Origin: Bradyrhizobium sp. 149
Lineage (GTDB): Bacteria; Pseudomonadota; Alphaproteobacteria; Rhizobiales; Xanthobacteraceae
Direction: 5' to 3'
Length of the DNA: 64,000 nt
NCBI RefSeq assembly: GCF_023073915.1
Contig: NZ_JADPKK010000022.1
Coordinates: 744,001 to 808,000, forward strand
Notes under the pieces: model-generated
What the model was told of the DNA's origin: nothing
The model's input: only the letters and a program-made list of their open reading frames with translations
Databases searched by the model: none
Translations under genes and position numbers: made by a program
Shown here: piece after piece, positions 16,153 through 26,761 of the stretch
Numbering within the stretch: position 1 is the first letter of the stretch
How the letters are laid out: the number at the start of each line of letters is the position of its first letter

Positions 16153-17523
16153 TTAGCCAACGCCGAGCGCCTTCAGTTTCCGGTGCAACGCCGAGCGTTC
16201 CATGCCAACAAACTCGGCCGTGCGAGAAATATTTCCTGAAAAGCGGCTGATCTGTGCAATCAAATAGTCGCGCTCGAACACTTCGCGCGCTTCGCGCAGC
16301 GGCAGGCCCATGATGTGCTCGCCATTGTTGCTGGTCGGCATCGCCGGCACCATTGAGCCGACGTCTTGCGGCAGCATGTCGGCCGTGATGATGACCTCCG
16401 GCCCGCCCGCGGCCAGAATCATGACTCTCTCAACGTTGTTGCGGAGCTGGCGCACATTGCCCGGCCAGACATGGGACTGCAGCACCGCCATCGCGTCCTG
16501 CCCGATCTGCCGCTTCGGCAGACCGCTACCCGACGAGATCTGGTCCATGAAGTAGTCGATCAATTCCGGGATGTCCTCACGTCGCTCCGACAGCGCGGGC
16601 ACGCGGATCGGCACCACCGAGAGCCGATGATAGAGATCCTCGCGGAAATGGCCGGCCGCGATCTCCTCTTCCAGATTGCGCGCGGTGGAGGAGATGATGC
16701 GAACGTCGACCTGGACTTTGCCGGTGCCGCCAACCCGCTGGAACGACTGCTCGACCAGCACGCGCAAGATCTTGTTCTGGGTCTCGCGCGGCATGTCCGC
16801 GATCTCGTCGATGAACAGCGTGCCACCATGGGCCTCTTCGAGCGCGCCGGGCTTGCGCGCGTGCTCGCCGTTGGACTGCTCGATGCCGAACAGCTCGTGC
16901 TCCATCCGCTCGGGCGTGATCGCGGCGGCGTTGATGACGACGAAGGGACCGTCGGCGCGGCCCGAGGCCGTGTGCAGCGTGCGCGCGGTCAGTTCCTTGC
17001 CGGCGCCGGCGGGGCCGACGATCAGGATGCGGCTGTTGGCCTTGGCCGCACGCTCGATGGTCTGGCGCAGCTGGTTCATGCTGGGCGAGCGGCCGACCAG
17101 CGAGCTTGCGCTCGGCGCGAGCTGCTTCAGCTCCTTGACCTCGCGCTTGAGCCGCGAGTTCTCCAGTGCACGGTTCGCGACCAGGATCAGCCGGTCGGTC
17201 TTGAACGGCTTCTCGATGAAGTCGTAGGCGCCCCGCTTGATCGCGGCGACCGCGGTCTCGATGTTGCCGTGGCCGGAGATCATCACGACCGGCAGATCGG
17301 GGTTGTCCTTCTTGACCTGCTCCAGCAGCTGCAAGCCGTCGAGCTTGGAGCCCTGCAGCCAGATGTCGAGAAACACCAGATGCGGCCTGCGGTTGGCGAT
17401 CTCGGCGAGCGCCGTATCGCTGTCGCGCGCGGTCCGGGTCACGAAACCCTCGTCTTCGAGGATGCCCGCAACGAGATCCCGAATATCGGCCTCATCATCG
17501 ACAATCAGAATTTCACTTGCCAT
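16153..17523 (-). CDS. ntrX: Nitrogen-related response regulator NtrX
   Basis: 456 residues. Receiver domain 1-120 with phospho-acceptor Asp53 (LVFLDIW) and a DDEAD acidic pocket; AAA+ domain from about 140 to 375 with Walker A GPAGAGKE and Walker B TLFIDEIADM; a Fis-type helix-turn-helix at the end (NISRTAEFVGMERSALHRKL). The GAFTGA loop that contacts sigma-54 is absent: the region after ELFG reads IEQSNGEHARKPGAL. NtrX therefore probably does not remodel sigma-54 holoenzyme in the NtrC manner. It lies 17 bp downstream of ntrY, its kinase, and should be co-transcribed. Confidence 0.97.
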   Translation of the reverse strand: MASEILIVDDEADIRDLVAGILEDEGFVTRTARDSDTALAEIANRRPHLVFLDIWLQGSKLDGLQLLEQVKKDNPDLPVVMISGHGNIETAVAAIKRGAYDFIEKPFKTDRLILVANRALENSRLKREVKELKQLAPSASSLVGRSPSMNQLRQTIERAAKANSRILIVGPAGAGKELTARTLHTASGRADGPFVVINAAAITPERMEHELFGIEQSNGEHARKPGALEEAHGGTLFIDEIADMPRETQNKILRVLVEQSFQRVGGTGKVQVDVRIISSTARNLEEEIAAGHFREDLYHRLSVVPIRVPALSERREDIPELIDYFMDQISSGSGLPKRQIGQDAMAVLQSHVWPGNVRQLRNNVERVMILAAGGPEVIITADMLPQDVGSMVPAMPTSNNGEHIMGLPLREAREVFERDYLIAQISRFSGNISRTAEFVGMERSALHRKLKALGVG

Positions 17524-17540
17524 GGGTCGCGCCTGTTTTC

Positions 17541-19934
17541 TCAGCTGCCTGTTGAGGCTTCGATCTTCGTTGAATCATTGGTCTTTTCAGCGGCCTCTTT
17601 GGTTTCGGCGGCCGCCTCTTTTGTTTCCGGATCATTGACGGATTGCGTGACCGTTTCCTTGATTTCCGGCTTGGTCGTTGCCTCGGCCGCCGGTTCGGCG
17701 CCCTCGCTTTTCGCGGGAGCGCCGGAGATCGCAAAACGCATCCGCATCCAGGCGCCGCGCTGGCCCTCGCGGAAGTCGGAGGCGTCCTTCAGTTCGATGC
17801 GCCCGCCATGGTCTTCAAGCACGCGGCCGACGATCGCCAGCCCAAGGCCGGTGCCCTTGGCGCGTGTTGTCACATAGGGCTCAAGAAGGCGCGAGCGCGC
17901 CACCTTGGGCAGGCCGATGCCGTTGTCGACGACGTCGATCAGCACGTCCTCGCCCTCGCGCGAGACCACGACGTCGATCCGGCCTTTTCCGAGCTCCTCC
18001 AGGGGGACCTGCTCGATTGCTTCGGTGGCGTTCTTGACAATGTTGGTGACCGCCTGCGAGATCAGCCGCCGGTCGAACTGGGCGCGCAGCGGGTCTTCCT
18101 TGAACTCGGCTTCGATATCGATCTCGGGATGGGCGACCTTCATCAGGAACACCGCCTGCCGCACGGCGTCGGCGACGTCCTCACCCTCCATCACCGGCTT
18201 CGGCATCCGCGCAAAGCGCGAGAATTCGTCGACCATGCGGCGGATATCATCGACCTGACGCACGATGGTGTCGGTGCACTGTTCGAAGATCTGCTTGTCC
18301 TTTCCCTCGGTGATGTCCTTGCCGAACTTGCGTCGGATACGCTCGGCCGAGAGCTGGATCGGGGTCAGCGGGTTCTTGATCTCGTGCGCGATGCGGCGCG
18401 CGACGTCGCCCCAGGCCGAGGTGCGCTGCGCCGACACCAAGTCGGTGATGTCGTCGAGCGTAATGATGTAGCTGTCGTGCGGTTGGCTGGTCTTCTCGGC
18501 GCTGACGCGGACCGACAGATTGCGTTCCTGCCCGTCCCGCGTGATCGTGATCTGACCCTGCACCAGGCGCTGGGTCCCTTCCCGCGCCGTCTTCATCATC
18601 TCTTCGAGCTCGGGCAGCACGTCGGAGAGCGGATGACCGAGCGTCTCGGCTTCGGAGTGCCCGATCAGCTTTTCGGCGGAACGGTTGAGAATGCCGACGC
18701 TGCCTGAGGTATCCACGCCGATAATACCGGCACTTGCGGACGACAGCACCGCCTCGATGAAGCGGCGGCGGCTGTCGATGAGCTCACTGGCATTGACGAG
18801 CTCGTCGCGCTGGCTGCGCAGTTCCTCCGTCATCTTGTTGAAGGTCTCACCCAGCTGGGCGAGATCGCCTTCGGACTGGTGCACCGGCACTTTCACATGG
18901 AGATCGCCGGTCGAGACCGTCTGGGCCGCATTCATCAACCGGCGGATCGGCGAGACCAGCGAGTTGGCGAAGTTGAGGCCGATCAACACCGAGGCCATCA
19001 GGATGGTCAACGCGATCACCGCGAACATCAGCGCGAACGCGACCTGGATGCCGAGCCGGCGCGACTCGATCTGGGCGTATTCGGCGACGCTGACCTCCGT
19101 CTGCTTGAGCTGGTTGACGACATTCGGATCGAGCGGCCGCGCGACGTAGAGGAAGGTGTCGCTGAAGGCGCGCAAGCGGACCACCGCGGCGACGAAGCTC
19201 GCATCGGGCAGCACCGCGATCTCGGGCTCGGATTCGTTGACGTTGCTGAGGAAGTCCGGCGCCGGCGGCGAGTAGGCCAGCCGCATGCCGGTGTCGGCGG
19301 ATTCGAGAATGTTGGTGTTCTTGTCGATGATCATCGCGCCCGGCAAATTGCGCGAGCCGGCGCTGGAGGTCAGCAACTCGCGGAACGAACGGCGATCCTG
19401 GTCGTAAAGCGGCCGCGCGTGGGCGATGTCGTTGGCCATGCCGAGAATGTCGCCGCGGATCAGCTGCGCATGGTCCTGCATGTAGGCCCGCGCGATCGTC
19501 AGCGAGTTCTGGATCACCTCCTTGGTCGGTCCGGAGAACAGGCGGTCGAGGCCGCGCTCGATGGTGACGTTGGCGACGACGGCGACCAGTACGGCGGGCA
19601 GCACCGCCACGATCGAGAACAGACTGACGATCTGGACATGGAGGCGCGCCGCCGCCCTGCCCCGCCGTCGCGCCAGGATCAGCTGCCAGAGCTCGCGGAT
19701 GATGATGCCGACCAGCAGCAGGATCGTGCCCGCATTGATCAGATAGAACGAACGGACAACCGCCGGAGTCGGCTCGATCGACGTGAGGCCGGTCAGGACC
19801 AGGAAGGTGAGCAAGGCCGACAGCAGGGCCAGCGCCACGGCAAAGGGCGCCAGCCAGCGTCGCGCCGACCAACGCCGGGGCTCTTCCGCTAGGGCCGTGT
19901 CAAAGGATGCGGCCGAGGTGTCTGCGCTGGTCAT
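17541..19934 (-). CDS. ntrY: Nitrogen-related sensor histidine kinase NtrY
   Basis: 797 residues from the ATG at 19934 (MTSADTSAASFDT); a longer frame upstream has no homology-like text. Three membrane helices lie in the first 150 residues, then a large periplasmic domain, another helix, a HAMP linker, a PAS domain, the HisKA box (RRIAHEIKNPLTPIQLS) and an HATPase domain with TTRAKGTGLGLAIVG. It phosphorylates NtrX and in relatives responds to nitrogen or redox state. The last 50 or so residues are a low-complexity Glu/Lys/Thr/Ala tail not needed for kinase function. ntrX follows on the same strand. Confidence 0.96.
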   Translation of the reverse strand: MTSADTSAASFDTALAEEPRRWSARRWLAPFAVALALLSALLTFLVLTGLTSIEPTPAVVRSFYLINAGTILLLVGIIIRELWQLILARRRGRAAARLHVQIVSLFSIVAVLPAVLVAVVANVTIERGLDRLFSGPTKEVIQNSLTIARAYMQDHAQLIRGDILGMANDIAHARPLYDQDRRSFRELLTSSAGSRNLPGAMIIDKNTNILESADTGMRLAYSPPAPDFLSNVNESEPEIAVLPDASFVAAVVRLRAFSDTFLYVARPLDPNVVNQLKQTEVSVAEYAQIESRRLGIQVAFALMFAVIALTILMASVLIGLNFANSLVSPIRRLMNAAQTVSTGDLHVKVPVHQSEGDLAQLGETFNKMTEELRSQRDELVNASELIDSRRRFIEAVLSSASAGIIGVDTSGSVGILNRSAEKLIGHSEAETLGHPLSDVLPELEEMMKTAREGTQRLVQGQITITRDGQERNLSVRVSAEKTSQPHDSYIITLDDITDLVSAQRTSAWGDVARRIAHEIKNPLTPIQLSAERIRRKFGKDITEGKDKQIFEQCTDTIVRQVDDIRRMVDEFSRFARMPKPVMEGEDVADAVRQAVFLMKVAHPEIDIEAEFKEDPLRAQFDRRLISQAVTNIVKNATEAIEQVPLEELGKGRIDVVVSREGEDVLIDVVDNGIGLPKVARSRLLEPYVTTRAKGTGLGLAIVGRVLEDHGGRIELKDASDFREGQRGAWMRMRFAISGAPAKSEGAEPAAEATTKPEIKETVTQSVNDPETKEAAAETKEAAEKTNDSTKIEASTGS

Positions 19935-20104
19935 TCCGGCAATGGGTGCTGAAAACGGGTCCGCGGCGGGCGGATACTGATGTATTCGTACCACATTGTT
20001 GCCAAATTGCGACAATTCCGCGGCGCCCCGCCGCGAGCGACCGGCGAATCCACAGCCGCATGCCGCTGGCGGGAACGGATTCCCGCCCCGGCGGCTTGAC
20101 CGAT

Positions 20105-20251
20105 ATGGACAGGTTCTTTCTCGCAATGATGGTGTCGGCCGTGCTGCTGCTGATCGTCGCCGCCGACCTCCTGGTCAATGGCCTCGGGGTGCAGGAGCCG
20201 GCGGCGAATGTCGCCAGCGCGATGCCGGTATCGGGCTTATTTGTCAGATAG
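20105..20251 (+). CDS. Possible small membrane protein
   Basis: A 48-residue frame inside the 485-bp gap between ntrC and ntrY, on the opposite strand. It has one strong hydrophobic helix (FFLAMMVSAVLLLIVAADLL) and a polar C-terminus. No good ribosome binding site precedes the ATG. It could be a genuine small transmembrane protein or chance. Conservation of the reading frame in relatives would decide. Confidence 0.35.
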   Translation: MDRFFLAMMVSAVLLLIVAADLLVNGLGVQEPAANVASAMPVSGLFVR

Positions 20252-20366
20252 GTACCAAGCCGCGTCGCGCGGCTGAATGACCATCTGAAGGTTCCGGAGG
20301 AACATTTCAGTCCGGTCAGGACTTCTGCCCACCGCGTCAGCCACAACGGCCAGCGCGATCCGGACA

Positions 20367-20400
20367 GGCTCAGCTCCGCCTTGACAGGCGGAGCTGAGCC
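20367..20400 (-). terminator. Perfect 14-bp hairpin after ntrC
   Basis: GGCTCAGCTCCGCC and its exact inverse enclose the 6-nt loop TTGACA, 20 bp beyond the ntrC stop. No T-run follows on the minus strand, so it may be a strong pause, a processing or stabilising structure, or an atypical terminator. It suggests ntrY has its own promoter in the rest of this gap. Confidence 0.6.
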
Positions 20401-20419
20401 ACCGTCAGCTCCGCGAAGA

Positions 20420-21862
<1,443 letters not shown>

Positions 21863-21871
21863 CGTTAATCC

Positions 21872-23047
21872 TCATTTCGCCCCCTGTGACGCAGACGACG
21901 ACTTCCCGGCAGAGCCGTCGCGACTGCTTTGATCGGCATGTTTCACCGATGTGGAATACATCGGCATCAGCACGCGGAAGGTGGTCTTGCGCGGCTGAGA
22001 TTCGCATTCGATGATGCCTCCGTGATCCCCGATGATCTTTGCGACCAGCGCGAGGCCCAGACCCGAGCCGGTCTGCTTGGTGGTCACGAAGGGATCGAAC
22101 AGGTTGGGCAGAAGATCGTCAGGCACGCCTGGTCCGTTGTCCTTCACGCAGAATTCGAGCGGAAGGGATACACGGGATTTTTGACCGGGGACTGACAGGC
22201 GCACGCCGGGGCGGAATGCGGTGGTGAGCTGGATTTCGCCGTCGGGAACGTCGATCAGCGCTTCGGCGGCGTTCTTCACGAGGTTGAGGAACACCTGGAT
22301 GAGCTGGTCCTGGTTCGCCAGCACCGGCGGCAGCGACGGATCATAGTCCTCGACGAAGCGGATGTTGCGGGCAAAGCCCGACTGCGCCAGTCGTTTGACG
22401 TGATCGAGCACCGAATGGATGTTGACGGGGCCGCGCACCACGGGACGTTCGTCGCCGAACACCTCCATGCGGTCGACCAGTGTCACGATGCGATCGGCCT
22501 CGTCGCAGATCAGCCGCGTCAGCATGCGGTCTTCCGAGGAGGCCTGCTGCTCCAGGAGCTGCGCCGCGCCGCGGATGCCCGAGAGCGGGTTCTTGATCTC
22601 GTGCGCCAGCATCGCGGCGAGCGCGATCACCGAGCGCGCGGCGCTGCGATGGGTGAGCTGGCGGTCCATCTTGTCGGCGATGGAGCGCTCCTGGAGCATC
22701 ACCACGATATGGCCGGGCCGCTCCGTGACGGGAGCAACGTGCAGATCGACCTGGCGGTCTCCGCCCATGCGCGGCGTGCCCAGATCGACCTTGTATTCGT
22801 TGACCGGCGCGTTCGACGAACGCACCTGGTCGATCAGCGCCAGCAAGGGGCTGCCGAACGGCACCAGCTCTTTCAGCGACTGGCGCTTCAAAAACTGCGT
22901 CGAGATATCGAAGAAGGCTTCGGTTGCGATGTTGGCGGCGACGATCTTGCCGTCCGGCCCGATCATGAGCACGGGATTGGGCAGTGCGTCCAGGATGGCA
23001 TCGCTGTCGGACGGAAACGGCCGACGATGTTCAGCGGCTGAGCTCAT
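21872..23047 (-). CDS. ntrB: Nitrogen regulation sensor kinase NtrB
   Basis: 391 residues. The start is taken at the ATG overlapping the dusB stop by 4 bp; a further in-frame ATG lies 15 bp upstream inside dusB. A PAS domain (LDALPNPVLMIGPDGKIVAAN) is followed by the HisKA box LAHEIKNPLSGIRGAAQLL and an HATPase domain (FLNLVKNAAEAL, then TKQTGSGLGLALV). There is no membrane segment, so it is cytoplasmic, where GlnB/PII proteins switch it between kinase and phosphatase. It is the second gene of the dusB-ntrB-ntrC operon. Confidence 0.97.
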   Translation of the reverse strand: MSSAAEHRRPFPSDSDAILDALPNPVLMIGPDGKIVAANIATEAFFDISTQFLKRQSLKELVPFGSPLLALIDQVRSSNAPVNEYKVDLGTPRMGGDRQVDLHVAPVTERPGHIVVMLQERSIADKMDRQLTHRSAARSVIALAAMLAHEIKNPLSGIRGAAQLLEQQASSEDRMLTRLICDEADRIVTLVDRMEVFGDERPVVRGPVNIHSVLDHVKRLAQSGFARNIRFVEDYDPSLPPVLANQDQLIQVFLNLVKNAAEALIDVPDGEIQLTTAFRPGVRLSVPGQKSRVSLPLEFCVKDNGPGVPDDLLPNLFDPFVTTKQTGSGLGLALVAKIIGDHGGIIECESQPRKTTFRVLMPMYSTSVKHADQSSRDGSAGKSSSASQGAK

Positions 23048-24108
23048 GCAGCAGCGCTCCATGCGAAGTCGTCGAAGGCATCTTGCAGTGACCGGTGGAC
23101 GAGGCGCGGATCCTCCGAGGTGAGGATTTTCTGACGCCAGGATTTCAGCTTCTCGGCCGGCGTACGACTCGCATCAGCGGCGACGTCGAGCGCCCAGCCG
23201 AGATGTTTTCGCGCGTGCCGTAGACCAATGCGCAGACCGTAGAGCGCGCAGACGCCTTCATAGAGCGTGCGGACATAATGTAGCTGTGTCTCGAGCGACG
23301 GCGTGGCTTCCGCCGCCCCGCCCTTCAGGCGTCGGCCGATCTCACCGGGCAGCCAGGGCTGTCCCTGCGCTCCGCGGCCGATCATCACGGCGTCGGCGCC
23401 GGAGGCTTCGAGCGCCGCGAGCGCCTTCTCAAAAGTGGTGATGTCGCCATTGACGACGAGCGGAATGGAGATGGCGTCGCGCACGGCGCGGATCGCGTCC
23501 CAATCGGCCTCGCCCTTGTAGAACTGGCAGCGGGTGCGGCCGTGCACGGTGACGAGCTTGATGCCTGATGCCTGCGCGCGCCGCGCCAGTTCCGGCGCGT
23601 TGCGGCTGCGGTCGTCCCAGCCGAGCCGCATCTTCAGCGTCACCGGCACCTTCACCGCCGCGATCGTCGCTTCGATCAGGCTGACGGCGTGGTCGAGGTC
23701 GCGCATCAAGGCTGAACCGGACTGGCCGCCGGTGACGTGACGGGCCGGACAGCCCATGTTGATGTCGATGATGTCAGCGCCCTCGGCTTCGGCGATCCGG
23801 GCGCCCTCCGCCATCCAATGCGTCTCGCAACCGGCGAGCTGGACCACGTGCGGACCGATTCCGGTGGCTTCGCAGCGCAACCGGGACATCCGATGGCCGT
23901 TGGCGAGTTCGTCGCTGGCGGTCATTTCGGATACGACCAGACCGGCCCCCAGCTCGGCGGCAAGCCGGCGGACGGGCGAGTCCGTCACCCCCGACATCGG
24001 CGCCAGGAAGACCGGGGTGGCGACATCAATATCGCCTATCTTCAACGGCTTAGTGCCTGATACTGCCGGGCCGGTCACAGGGGTCTCGTTGCGTTGGCAG
24101 GGCCTCAT
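23044..24108 (-). CDS. dusB: tRNA-dihydrouridine synthase B (NifR3 type)
   Basis: 354 residues from the ATG at 24108, preceded by GGGAGG a few bases upstream; an ATG at 24120 would place this ribosome site inside the coding region. TIM barrel binding FMN: LAPMSGVTDSPVRR at the N-terminus, the catalytic-cysteine motif NMGCPARHVTGGQSGSAL, HGRTRCQFYKG, and the VNGDITTFE and GRGAQGQPW phosphate loops. It reduces specific uridines in the tRNA D-loop with NADPH. As nifR3 it heads the ntr operon in alphaproteobacteria, and the 4-bp overlap with ntrB implies coupled translation. Confidence 0.95.
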   Translation of the reverse strand: MRPCQRNETPVTGPAVSGTKPLKIGDIDVATPVFLAPMSGVTDSPVRRLAAELGAGLVVSEMTASDELANGHRMSRLRCEATGIGPHVVQLAGCETHWMAEGARIAEAEGADIIDINMGCPARHVTGGQSGSALMRDLDHAVSLIEATIAAVKVPVTLKMRLGWDDRSRNAPELARRAQASGIKLVTVHGRTRCQFYKGEADWDAIRAVRDAISIPLVVNGDITTFEKALAALEASGADAVMIGRGAQGQPWLPGEIGRRLKGGAAEATPSLETQLHYVRTLYEGVCALYGLRIGLRHARKHLGWALDVAADASRTPAEKLKSWRQKILTSEDPRLVHRSLQDAFDDFAWSAAA

Positions 24109-24328
24109 TGCGCCTCCCATGACCTATCTTGCGCACAATTCTTGTGCAGTCAAGCGTCATGCCTACAGTTTAGACAGTTCTGCAGATCTTTCAAGTGCAG
24201 TGCAGCAAAATGCTGTTTCCCACAATCCGGGGAAACCCCTTTTTTTGCGGGCCTGTCGTGCTAGAGGCATGCGGCAATCACCCCACTCCCCGACTCTCTC
24301 TTCATTCTCAATTGAGTATTTGAGTCCT

Positions 24329-25525
24329 ATGGCGAAATCACAGCGCACCGCAGTCGTTCTCGTCGCGGCCGGACGCGGCCTGCGCGCAGGCGCCGGTGGT
24401 CCCAAGCAATATCGCGAGATCGGCGGCGTGCCGGTGATCTATCGCGCCATGGAGGCCTTCAGCCGCCACGCGGACGTGTTTGCGGTTCAGCCGGTCGTGA
24501 ACCCCGACGACAGCGCCATATTCACGGCAGCGGTCGCAGGACTCAGCCACGAGCCGCCGGTCAATGGCGGCGCGACCCGGCAGGCCTCGGTGCTCGCCGG
24601 TCTCGAAGCGCTCGCCAAGCACAAGCCCGACGTCGTCCTGATCCACGACGCCGCGCGCCCCTTCGTCTCGGAAGGCGTGATCACCCGCGCGATCGATGCG
24701 GCCGGCCGCACCGGCGCCGCGATCCCCGTTGTTCCCGTCACCGACACGATCAAGGTCACCGGCGAGAACGGCAATGTCGAGGACACGCCGGACCGGTCGC
24801 GGTTGCGAATTGCGCAGACGCCGCAATCCTTTCGTTTCGACACCATCCTCGAAGCGCATCGTCGCGCGGCTAGGGACGGGCGCCGCGATTTCACCGACGA
24901 TGCCGCGATTGCCGAATGGGCGGGATTGACGGTTGCAACCTTTGAAGGCGATGTTGCCAATATGAAGCTCACCACTCCCGAGGATTTCGTGCGCGAGGAA
25001 GCGCGGCTGGCCAGCCTGCTCGGCGACATCAGGACGGGCACGGGCTACGATGTGCACGCCTTCGGCGAGGGCGACCATCTCATGATCTGCGGCGTGCGCG
25101 TGCCGCACACCAAAGGCTTTCTGGCCCATTCCGACGGCGATGTCGGCCTGCATGCGCTGGTCGACGCCATCCTCGGCGCGCTCGCCGACGGCGATATCGG
25201 CTCGCACTTCCCGCCGAGCGATCTGAAATGGAAGGGCGCTTCCTCCGACCAGTTTTTGAAATACGCCATCGAGCGCGTCACCCAGCGCGGCGGACGCGTC
25301 GCAAATCTCGAGGTGACGATGATCTGCGAACGGCCGAAGATCGGCCCCTTGCGCGACACCATGCGCGCGCGCATCGCCGAGATTTCCGGCGTCGACATCT
25401 CCCGCGTCGCGGTCAAGGCGACCACCAGCGAGCGGCTCGGCTTCACCGGCCGCGAGGAAGGCATCGCGGCCACCGCGAGCGCCACCATCCGCCTGCCGTT
25501 TAACGAGAAGACTTGGAGTGCTTAG
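24329..25525 (+). CDS. ispDF: Bifunctional IspD/IspF, MEP isoprenoid pathway
   Basis: 398 residues starting at MAKSQRTAVVLVAAG. Residues 1-225 are IspD, with the nucleotide-binding VAAGRGLRAGAGGPKQY and VLIHDAARPFV. Residues from about 235 are IspF, with zinc ligands in GYDVHAF and in LAHSDGDVGLHALVDAILGA. The two parts make CDP-methylerythritol and then the cyclodiphosphate. The fused form is characteristic of alphaproteobacteria. It is divergent from dusB and 3 bp ahead of the CinA gene. Confidence 0.97.
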   Translation: MAKSQRTAVVLVAAGRGLRAGAGGPKQYREIGGVPVIYRAMEAFSRHADVFAVQPVVNPDDSAIFTAAVAGLSHEPPVNGGATRQASVLAGLEALAKHKPDVVLIHDAARPFVSEGVITRAIDAAGRTGAAIPVVPVTDTIKVTGENGNVEDTPDRSRLRIAQTPQSFRFDTILEAHRRAARDGRRDFTDDAAIAEWAGLTVATFEGDVANMKLTTPEDFVREEARLASLLGDIRTGTGYDVHAFGEGDHLMICGVRVPHTKGFLAHSDGDVGLHALVDAILGALADGDIGSHFPPSDLKWKGASSDQFLKYAIERVTQRGGRVANLEVTMICERPKIGPLRDTMRARIAEISGVDISRVAVKATTSERLGFTGREEGIAATASATIRLPFNEKTWSA

Positions 25526-25528
25526 GCC

Positions 25529-26131
25529 ATGGCCGGCAGCGACGCACGCGCCCTCTCCCGCTCGCTGCTCGACCTGTGCCGGATGCGCAAGCTGACGATC
25601 GCGACCGCTGAGTCCTGCACCGGCGGCCTCGTTGCCGGCGCGCTGACCGACATCCCCGGCTCCTCTGATGTCATCGATCGCGGCTTCGTCACGTATTCCA
25701 ACGACGCCAAGCGCGCGATGTTAGGGGTCGAGGCGAGCACGCTCACGAATTTCGGCGCCGTCAGCAAGGAGACCGCAACAGCGATGGCGGTCGGCGCGCT
25801 GGAGCGTGCCGGCGTTGATCTTGCGGTCGCCATCACCGGCATTGCCGGCCCCGGCGGCGCCACGCCGGGCAAGCCGGTTGGCCTCGTCCATTTTGCCGTT
25901 GCCGCGCGCGACGGCCGCATCGTCCACCGCGAGCATCGCTTTGGCGCCATCGGCCGCACCGCGGTGCGTCAGCGCTCGGTGGTCGAGGCGCTGCGCATGC
26001 TGATGGACCTCGCCCGCGGCCCAGCCCAAGCCAAGCCGCGCCGTGAAGCCGCCGTAACCCGCCTTCGCCCCCGCGTGACACGCTCGCCGCGCCGGCACGC
26101 GGTGAAGCGCAGGACCCCGCCGCGGGGGTGA
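25529..26131 (+). CDS. CinA C-terminal-type nicotinamide-nucleotide amidase
   Basis: 200 residues. The fold is the stand-alone CinA C-terminal (PncC) domain: TAESCTGGLVAGALTDIPGSS with the catalytic serine, VTYSNDAK, and ITGIAGPGGATPGKPVG. The family deamidates nicotinamide mononucleotide to nicotinate mononucleotide in NAD salvage. It starts 3 bp after ispDF. The last 40 residues are a basic Arg/Pro-rich tail that the family normally lacks, perhaps a lineage extension. Confidence 0.92.
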   Translation: MAGSDARALSRSLLDLCRMRKLTIATAESCTGGLVAGALTDIPGSSDVIDRGFVTYSNDAKRAMLGVEASTLTNFGAVSKETATAMAVGALERAGVDLAVAITGIAGPGGATPGKPVGLVHFAVAARDGRIVHREHRFGAIGRTAVRQRSVVEALRMLMDLARGPAQAKPRREAAVTRLRPRVTRSPRRHAVKRRTPPRG

Positions 26132-26250
26132 GAGCCTGCGCAACATCGCTGTGGACAATCCTGCCCGACTTGCTGCCGCAATCCGCGAGGCACTGCGTCA
26201 AAGCCAATAGCCGAGAGCATGGCCGGGCGGTCGTCGGCCGACAGCGATAG

Positions 26251-26685
26251 TTAGTTGGCTCGGATGAAGCGGAGTGTGCCTGCTCGGCGCGTTGGCTTGC
26301 CGGTGTCGTTAGTGTGATTGATGCCATCCATGACAGGCACCTCAGGAAAATCGAATGGGCTTACCCCGTCGAGGCAAGCCACGTTGACGGCATAGAGAGT
26401 CTGATCAGATCGTCGCTGATGATGTGTGTATATTCCACAGCGGGAACAGAAGAAGTGCTGCGCTGATCCGGTATGGAAGCGGTAGCTTGTGAGCTCATCC
26501 TCGCCCTGAAGGAACTTGATCCCGCCCATTTCCGCCATGACGACGACGGCACCTCGCATCCTGCAGTAAGAGCAAGTGCAACGGCGGATCGAATTGAAAC
26601 CGTCACTGAGCGTCACCTCGAAACGCACCGCTCCGCAATGGCACTGGCCAGCCCGAACGTTGGGGTTGCTCACCATGTTGCCCAT
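26251..26685 (-). CDS. GFA (CENP-V type) zinc-binding protein
   Basis: 144 residues. GQCHCGAVRFEV at the N-terminus and the CTCSYC and FFCSRCGIYTHH cysteine clusters are the two zinc sites of the GFA/CENP-V fold. Some members accelerate S-hydroxymethylglutathione formation from formaldehyde, but most have no proven activity, so the substrate is open. It stands alone between the convergent CinA gene and a repeat. Two possible ATGs (26685 and 26676) differ by three residues. Confidence 0.88.
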   Translation of the reverse strand: MGNMVSNPNVRAGQCHCGAVRFEVTLSDGFNSIRRCTCSYCRMRGAVVVMAEMGGIKFLQGEDELTSYRFHTGSAQHFFCSRCGIYTHHQRRSDQTLYAVNVACLDGVSPFDFPEVPVMDGINHTNDTGKPTRRAGTLRFIRAN

Positions 26686-26707
26686 GTCTCCTGTTCAGGC
26701 TGCTTGT

Positions 26708-26732
26708 TCGTCGCAAGGGCTCCTCGCAATGA
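26708..26732 (-). repeat. Dispersed repeat, single arm
   Basis: A 25-nt segment whose reverse complement matches 36699-36723 at 24 of 25 positions. Here only one arm is present, without the second half of the palindrome seen in the other copy. It probably represents a degenerate copy of a Bradyrhizobium-type dispersed element. Confidence 0.75.
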
Positions 26733-26761
26733 CCGCGGAGGGAGTGCGCCCTTCGCAACCG

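Noticed and set aside
16366..17877. Open frame antisense to ntrX and the end of ntrY
   Set aside because: Both sense genes are certain and the antisense text has no domain.
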